Shown: piece after piece, positions 1-9,000 of the stretch
Layout of the letters: each line of letters opens with the position of its first letter
How positions within the stretch are numbered: position 1 is the first letter of the stretch
From: Streptomyces goshikiensis
GTDB taxonomy: Bacteria > Actinomycetota > Actinomycetes > Streptomycetales > Streptomycetaceae
Direction: 5' to 3'
DNA: 64,000 nt
Assembly (NCBI RefSeq): GCF_014650555.1
Contig: NZ_BMVE01000010.1
Coordinates: forward strand, 62,001-126,000
Notes under the pieces: generated by a model
Database searches by the model: none
Told to the model about the DNA's origin: nothing
The model's input: only the letters and a program-made list of their open reading frames with translations
Program-made: the position numbers and the translations under genes

Positions 1-1
1 G

Positions 2-3000
2 CGCTCGGTGTTCGCCCAAGTGCTGCGGCACGACCCGGAGAACCTCGGCGACCACGCCCCCTTCGACGAGTTCGGCATCGACTCGCTCGTCAGCCTCTCC
101 CTCGTGTCCCGGTTCGAGACCGATCTCGGTCCGCTGCCCTCCACCCTGCTGTTCGAGCACCTGACCATCGCCGCACTCGCCGACCACCTGCGCGCCGAGC
201 ACGGGGAACGGCTGGCGGCGGCCACCGGCGAGGCCGGGGCGGCGACCGAGGCCGCGACCGTCGTACCGGCCGAGGCACACGAGGCACCCGAGGGACCGGC
301 CGTACGCCCCGAGGACATCGCGATCATCGGTGTCAGCGGCCGCTACCCCGGCGCGCCGGACCTGGACGCCTTCTGGCGGCTGCTGTCCTCCGGGGAGCAC
401 GCCGTCACCGAGGTCCCGGCCGACCGGTTCGCCTGGCGCGAGCTGTACGACCGCAGGCCGGGCACCCCGAACCGCCTCTACACCGCCAACGGCGGCTTCA
501 TCGACGGCGTCGACCGGTTCGACCCCGGCTTCTTCGGCATCCTCGCCCGCGACGCCGTCAAGATCGACCCGCAGGAACGGCTGTTCCTGGAGACCTGCTG
601 GGACCTGCTCGAACAGACCGGCAACCTCGGCGCCCGCGCCACCGGGCGCACCGGAGTCTTCGCCGGCGCCATGTACGGCACGTACGGACAGCTCGGCGCG
701 ACCGCGTGGCCGCAGGGCGAACTGACCGGAGCGCACTCCTCGTACTGGTCGATCGCCAACCGGGTGTCCTACCTGCTGGACCTCTCCGGGCCCAGTTACG
801 CGGTGGACTCCGCCTGTTCGTCCTCGCTGACGGCGCTGCACCTGGCCTGCGACAGCCTGCGGCGCGGCGAATGCGACACGGCGATCGCCGGCGGCGTGAA
901 CGTGATCATCCACCCGGCGCACTTCGTCTCGCTCTGCTCGCTGACGATGCTCTCGCCGACCGGACAGTGCCGGGTGTTCGACGCCGAGGCCGACGGGTTC
1001 GTACCCGGTGAAGGCGCGGGCGCGGTGCTACTGAAGCCGCTGAGCCGCGCGATCGCCGACGGGGACGACATCTGGGCGGTGGTCAAGGGCAGCGCGGTCA
1101 ACGCCGGGGGCCGCACCTCCGGTTACACGGTGCCGAACCCGAACGCCCAGGCCGCCGTGATCACAAGGGCCCTCGCGCAGGCCGGTGTAGACCCCGCCAC
1201 CATCGACTACGTCGAGGCGCACGGCACCGGCACGGCGCTGGGCGACCCCATCGAACTGGCCGCGCTGCGCAGGGTGTTCGACAGCCCGGGTGCCGGTGCG
1301 GTGGTCACCGGCGGCGCAGAACGCGCCGACGGCGGACGCGCGGTGGCGGTGGGCTCGGTGAAGGCCAACGTCGGGCATCTGGAGGCGGCGGCCGGCATCG
1401 CCGGTCTCACCAAGGTCCTCCTGCAGTTCCGCCACGGCGCCCTCGCCCCCTGCGCCAACCTGAACACCGTCAACCCCCGCATCGACCTCGGAGACCGGCT
1501 GGAGCTGCCGAGGGAACTGCGCCGCTGGGAGGCGGGGGCGCGGCCGCGCCGGGCCGGCGTGAGCTCGTTCGGCGCCGGTGGCGCCAACGCGCACGTGGTG
1601 CTGGAGGAGTACCGGCCCGCCGTGGCGCCGCGCGTCCTGCCGCCGGGCGGCGACCAGCTGTTCACGCTGTCCGCGCGCTCGCCCGAACTGCTCGCCCGGT
1701 ACGCCGGCGAGGTCGCGGCCGCCCTGACCGCACCGTCGGCCGCGGGCGCCGGGCTGAGCGAACTCGCCTACACCAGCCAGGTCGGACGCCCCGAGTTCCG
1801 GTCCCGCGTCGCCGTGCTGTGCGGCAGCGTGCCGGAGCTGGCCGAGCGGCTGACCGCGTTCTCGCGGGGCGAGAGCGCGCCGGGCGTGTGGCAGGGCAAC
1901 GCGGCCGCGGGCCGCGAGGCGAACGTCGCCGGGCGGGCCGACGGCACGGGCGCTGACCCGGCCGCCGGGAACGGCCCCGGGGCCGCCGCGCCGTGGGCCG
2001 GGCCGGCCGCACGCTGGGTCGGGGGCGCGTCCGTCGACTGGGCGGCTTACTGGCCGCAGCCGCCGCGCGTGGCCGCCTTCCCCGGACACCCGCAGCAGCG
2101 CCGCCGGATCTGGTGGCAGCCCGCCACGCCCGTGTCCCTCACCACCGTCTCCGCCCCGGTCGCCGCCGTCCCCGCCGCCGTTCCCGAGCCCGTGACGGTG
2201 TCCCTGGAGGTCCTCGGCGAGGCGATCCGAGGGCACCACGTCGGAGGCCGGCGGATCCTGCCCGGCGCCGCCGTGCCCGAGCTCGTCCGTACGGCCCTTC
2301 CCGGGCTCTGCGGCGCCGCCACCCGGTTCACCGGCCTGACCTGGCACCGTCCGCTGGACCTCGACCGCACGGCCGAGGTACGGATCGTCGCGGGCGACCA
2401 CCGTCCCGGTGAGCCGGTCCCGTTCACCCTCACCGACCCCGACGGGGTGGTCCACGCGACGGGCACCGCCGAGGCACTGCCCGGCTCCGCGCTCCCGTCC
2501 GCCGCCGCGCCCGCCCCCGAGCAGGTCGGCGCGCCCGTGGCGCCCGCCGTGATCTACGCCCGCCTCGGAGCCGGCGGTGTCCGGCACGACAGCGGCCTAC
2601 AGGTGCTCCAGGCGCTGTGGGCCGGCCCGGGGGAGTGTCTGGCCGACCTGGCCGCACCCCCCGCCGCCCCCGGCGTGCTCCTCGACCCGGTCGTCCTCGA
2701 CGGCGCCCTCCAGGCGCTCGCGGTCCTCGACGACACCACCGGCTACCTGCCCACCGCCTTCGCCGAACTGACCGCCGGCCCGCCGCTCCCGGCCCGCTGC
2801 CGCGTGCACGCCCGCGATGTCACCGCTCCCGGCACCACCGGCTCGCGCACCGTCGACCTGGACGTGTTCGACGGCGCCGAGCACGTCCTCGCCCTGCGCG
2901 GGCTGACACTGACCGCCGTCGGCGCGCCCGCGGCGCGACCGGCCGCCGACCGGAAGGAGGAACCGGTGGAGCCGGCCGTGACGATCCGGCACAGGCGGCC

Positions 3001-6000
3001 GCGCTGGCAGCCCGCCGGACCGCCGGAGCCCGGGCGCCGTCCGGTCCACCGCGTCCTGCTGCACTGCGAGGACCAGGACCTGTGGACCGCCCTGGCCGCC
3101 GAACTCGACCGACGCGGCATCGCGAGCGACACCGGCTCCGGGGACGACGGCGCGACCGACGCCGTCCTGCACCTGTGCCCCGCCGCCGAACCCGACCTGG
3201 CCGCGCAACTGCACGACGGCTTCGACTCCGTCCTGCGACTGGCGACGCGCCACCTCGGCGAGGGCCGTGACGCGCTGCGGATGCTGGTGGCACACCACAG
3301 CGACGCGCTCACCGGGCACGCCCGTCCCGCGTACGCCGCCACCGGCGCGCTGCTGCGCACCCTCGCGCTGGAACACAGCGGCTTCTCCGGGGTGAACGTC
3401 CGCGTCGACGGTTCCCCCGCGGGGCTCGCCCGGCTGCTCGTCGACGAACTGCTCGGCGGGGCGGGGGGCGAGGTCCGCCTCACCCCCGAGGGCCGGCAGG
3501 TCCGGGCGTACGAGGAGTACGAGCCCGCGCCCGCCGCCGCACCGGCTCCCGCCGGGGGCCCGGCGCGGACCTTCCTGATCACCGGCGGCGCCGGCCGGAT
3601 CGGCACCACGATCGCCGCCCACCTGGCCGGGCGCGGCCCCGTCAACCTCGTCCTGTGCGGCCGCCGGGCCGCCGACGACACGGTCGAGGAGGCCCTGCGG
3701 GAACTCTCCGCGACGGGCGCGCAGGTGACGTACCGGCAGTGCGACGTCAGCGACCGTCGGCAGGTGGACGCGCTCGTCGCGGAGATCGGGGAGCGGTTCG
3801 GCGCCCTGCACGGCATCGTGCACGCCGCCGGAGTCACCCGTGACTCCCGCGCGGTGCGCAAGACCCGCCGGGAGATCGACGAGGTCCTCGCCCCGAAGGT
3901 GTGGGGCGCGGTCCACCTGGACGCGGCCACCCGGCACGAACCCCTCGAATTCCTGGCCCTGTTCTCCTCTGTGGCCGCCACCACGGGCAACCTGGGCCAG
4001 GCCGACTACGCCTTCGCCAACGCCTTCCTCGACGCGTTCGCCGAGGAACGGGCCGCGCTGCACACCGCCGGGCGGCGGCCCGGGCGGACGGTCTCGATCG
4101 GCTGGCCGCTCTGGGCGAACGGCGGCATGCCGGTCCACGAGGCCAGCCGCACCCTGATGGCGCAGCACACCGGCATGGTGCCGCTGCCGGACGCGGACGC
4201 GGTGCGCGCCTTCGACGCGTTCCTGACCGGCGCGGAGACCTGCCCCGGAGTCGTCGCGTACCAGCCCGGGTTCACGCCGCGCGCGGCCCCTGCGGTGACC
4301 GGCGAGGACACCCCGGTCGCCGACCGGATCCGGGCCGTCGAGGGGGACCTGCGCTCCCTCGCCGCCGGGTTCCTGATGGTGTCCGACGAGGACGTGGACA
4401 CCGCCACCGACCTGATGGAGCTGGGCTTCGACTCGATCTCGCTGACCGAGCTGATCACCCGGATCAACGCCCGCTACGGCCTCGACCTGCTCCCGACGGT
4501 GCTGTTCGAGACCCCGACCCTGGAAGCCCTGGCGATCCGCCTCGCGAACGACCACCCCCAAGCCGGCCGCCCCCCGGCCCAAGCGTCCCTGGCTCCGACC
4601 TCGGCTCCGACCCCGACCTCGGCTCCGGCCCCGGCTCTGGCTCCGGCCCCGGCTCTGGCTCCGGCCCCGGCTCTGGCTCCGGCCCCGGCTCTGGCTCCGG
4701 CCCCGGCTCTGGCCCCGGCACCGGCTCTGGCCCTGGCCCCGGCTCCGGATTCGGATGCGGGCCCGGCTGAGGTCGTGGTTTCCGGGGCCGGGCAGGAGCC
4801 GGGCGTCGGTCCGGACGACGGCTCCGTTTCCGCCCGGGAGGGTGGTGTGGCGGCCCTGGCCGGGGCCGCGATGCCCGTCGCCGTCATCGGGATGGCCGGG
4901 CGGTTCCCCGGCGCCGATGACCTGGCCGCGCTCTGGCGGGTCGTGTCGGCGGGGGAGGACCGGGTGGGTCCCGTACCCGCCGACCGCGCCGAGCTCCTCG
5001 CCGACCCCGGCATGCGCGAGGTCCGCGCCGGATTCCTGGAGCGGGTCGCCGAGTTCGACGCGGCGGCCTTCGGGATCTCCCCCCGCGAGGCCGGTTTCAT
5101 GGACCCGCAGCAGCGCCAGTTCCTGGAAGTGACCTGGCAGGCCCTGTACGACGCCGGCCGCCGCCCCGGCGAGCTGGCCGGCTCCGCCACCGGGGTGTTC
5201 GTCGGTGTGGCCACCGGCGACTACAACGAGCTGATGGCCGCCCACGGCGGCGCCCCCGAGGCGCACATGGCCACCGGCGTCGCGCACGCCGTCCTCGCCA
5301 ACCGCGTCTCGCACCTCCTCGACCTGCGCGGCCCCAGCGAGGCGATCGACACCGCCTGCTCCAGTTCCCTCGTCGCCGTCCACCACGCGGTCCGCGCGCT
5401 CCAGCACGGTGACTGCGAGCTGGCCGTCGCCGGCGGCGTCAACCTCACCCTGAGCCCCGCCCTCTACACCACCTTCGACCGCGCCGGGATGCTCAGCGCC
5501 CGCGGCCGCTGCGCCGCCTTCGACGACTCCGCCGACGGCTACGTCCGCGGCGAGGGCGTCGGAGCCGTCGTGCTCAAGCCCCTGGACCGGGCGCTGGCGG
5601 ACGGCGACCCCGTCCAGGCCGTCATCCTCGGCACCGCGGTCAACCACACCGGGCGGACGCCCTCGCTGACCGCCCCCAACCCCCATTCCCAGGCGGAGGT
5701 GATCGTCGAGGCCGTCCGGGCCGCCGGGATCGACCCGCGAACCATCGGCTTCGTCCAGGCCCACGGCACCGGCACCCCGCTCGGCGACCCGGTCGAGATC
5801 GAGGGACTCAAGCAGGCCTTCGCCCGGCTGTACGAGGACCACGACCTGCCCGCGCCGGCCGAACCGCACCTCGCCGTCGGCACCGTCAAGGCCAACATCG
5901 GGCACCTGGAGGCGGCGGCCGGGATCGCCGGCCTGCTCACCACCGTGCTCGCCATGCGGCACGGCCTGATCCCGCCCCACCCGCACCTGAGCGAGCCCAA

Positions 6001-9000
6001 CCGCTACCTGCGCCTGGACGGCACCCCGCTGACCCTGGCGCACCAGGCCCGCGCCTGGGAGCCGACGGCGGACGAGTCCGGGCGGCCGGTACGGCGTGCC
6101 GGAGTCAGCTCGTTCGGCTTCGGCGGGTCCAACGCCCACGTGGTGCTCCAGACCGGGGGAGCGGCCCCGGCCCGGCGGCCCGCCGCGCAGGGGCCCCTCG
6201 TGGTGCCGCTGTCGGCCCGCGACGGGGCGGCGCTGGCGGACTACCGCCTCCGGCTCGCCGACGCCCTCGACGCGCTGCCGGACGTCGGCCTCGACCAGGT
6301 CGCCTACACCTTGCAGGTCGGCCGGGAGGAACTGCCGCACCGGTTCGCCGTGGTGGCCGCCGACCGGACGCGACTCGTCGCCGCGCTGCGCGGCACGGAC
6401 CAGGGCGGCGTGCACCTGGGCGACGGGACCGCCCGGCCGGGCGGTGACGCCTCGCCCGTCACTCCGGAGGAACTCGCCGTCGCGTGGTGCGCGGGCCGGT
6501 CCGTCGGCTGGGCCGGTCTGTGGTCCGCCGCCCCGGGCCGGATCCCGCTGCCCGGCCCCGGCTTCGCTCGGACCGCGTACTGGTACCCCCGCGCCGCCGC
6601 CCCCGCGGTGGTCCGGCCCGCGCCGGCCGGCGCCGAGCGGACGGCGGACGGACGGGTCCGGCTGGCGCCCGTACGCCGGTACGAGCCGGCGCGGCACCCC
6701 GCTCCGGCCGCGGCGCCGCAGGCCGCTCCCGCCGCCCCGGCGCGGCCGGCGGCTGCGGTCGCCCCCGCGCCGGGGACCGGCGTGACCCTGGCGGACCTGC
6801 GCGAACGGGTCGCCGGGACGCTGGGGCTGCCCGTGGCGGAGATCGGTGAGCAGGACTCGCTGACCGGGCTCGGCCTCGACTCGATCATGCGCGTCGAACT
6901 CGTCCGCTGGCTGCACGAGAGCCACGGCGTCACCGTGCCGACCAGCGAGCTCTACGAGCACGACACGCTGGCCGCCCTGGCCCGCCACCTCGAAACGGCC
7001 GCGGCCGCCGAACCGGAGACCGCCGCCACACCGGAGACCGCCACCCAACCGGACACCGCCGTCGAACCGGAAGCCTCTGCCCAGGATCCGGCCGCCGTGG
7101 TGCGCGGGGCCGTCGAGCGCGCCGTACGCACCGATCTGGGTCCGGACGGCAGGTTCACCGACGGGGCGCTCAGCTCCCTCGACATGGTGCGGGCGGTGCG
7201 GGCCCTGGAGACGGTGCTCGGCACCCTGCCCAAGACGCTCCTGTTCGACCAGCCCGACTGCACCGCCCTGGCCGCCCACCTCACCGAGCGCTTCGGCGCC
7301 GAGGCCGTGGCCCGGCTCGCCGACGTGACCGAGCCCGCGCCCGCCACCCCGGCGGCCGCCGCGCACGCCGAGCCCGCCGAGCCCACCGCCCCCGGCGGAC
7401 CCGACGGACCCGGCGCCCTGATCGTGGCGCGCGCCGAACTGGCCGGTCACCCCGGCCTGCTCGACCTGGTCCGGGAGGTAGAGGAGCGCCACGGCATGGA
7501 GTCCGGCCTGGCCGGCCTGAGCATCGCGCCCCTGCTCTTCTTCCCGTCGACCCGCGACGCCTACCTGGCGATCGGCCGCACCGGTGACTCGGTGCTGGTG
7601 TGGCGCTACACCGGAGCGCCGGAGCGGTTCGCCGACGCGGCCGGCGAACTGCTGTCCCACTGCGCCGGGAACGGGCTCAAGCTCAACCTGCTGTCCACGG
7701 AGCCCCTCGCCGAGCTGACCGGCACGCCGATGCTGGCCACCGCGTTCGGTGTCGTGCAACGGCTGGAGGACCTGGCGTCGTTCACCCTCGCCGGCGGCCG
7801 CCGGAGCAAACTGCGCTACCTGGTGAAGAAGTTCGGCCGGCACGGCGACAACCGGGTCGAGGAGTACGTCAGCGGCTCGGACCCCGCCACCGACGCGGCG
7901 ATCGCCGACCTCGTCGACCGCTGGTCGGAGGGCAAGGAGATGGTGAACGCCTACGTCGCCGAGGCCCGCGAACTGATCCGGGAGGGCCGGCTGCCCGACC
8001 GCAACCGGATCTTCCTGACCTACCGCGACGGGCGGCTGCTCAGCGCCATCGTGCTGGCCGCGCTGCCCGCCGAGAACGGCTACCTGCTCGACGTGGAGTT
8101 CTACCCGGGCGACATGCCGCTCGGCGGGCTGGAGTACGGGCTGGTCGAGATCATCGGACGGCTCGCCGCCGAGGGGGTCGACGTGCTCAGCTTCGGCGGC
8201 AGCTTCGGAGTCGAGGTGACCACCACCGCGAACCCGGCGCAGGACGTGCGGCAGGCGCTCGCCGAACTGCGCTCCGTCGGCATCTTCGACGAGGGCAACT
8301 ACCGGTTCAAGAAGAAGTTCGGGCCCGTCGAGGTGCCGCTGTACCTGTGCCAGCCCGCCGCGGACCGCACCGACGCCCTCGACCTGATCATGATGATCGC
8401 CAACGCCCCCGAGTCCGGAGCGGCGGCCGGCACCCCCGCCGCCGCGACCCCGGCGACACCGGCCGCACCGGCCACACCCGCCACGCCGGCCGCGCCCGCG
8501 ACCGGTCGTGAGGCGGTGCTGCTCCGCGCCGGGCACAACCCGGTGCTGCTCGACCACACGGAGGTGGAGTTCGACCTGCTCACCGACTCGTGGTTCGAGC
8601 GCACCGACTCCTTCGTGACCGACCGGATGGCCGCGCTGGCCACCCAGGTCGCGGATCCGGGCGGCGCCCCCGTCGCGCTCCCCGGCTGGCTGCCGCTGCC
8701 GCATGCGTCCTGGACCGCCTCCGGCCGCTCCGCCGAGCTGCGGCTGTGCCGGTCGTGGCCCGGCCGCCGGGGCGTGGTCCTGCACAACGACCTCTTCCCG
8801 ACCTGGCAGTTCGCGCTCGCCGAGGCCGGCCTGCGGGCCGTGCGGATACCCCGCGAGGACGACGCCCCTACGGCCGACGCCCCCGCGACCGGCGACGGAC
8901 GGCTCGCCGGGCTCGCGGCCCTGCTCGACGAGCACGGCGACGCGGTGTCGTTCGTCTGCCTGGAGCTGAGCACCAACGCCGCCGGCGGTCTCCCGCTGTC

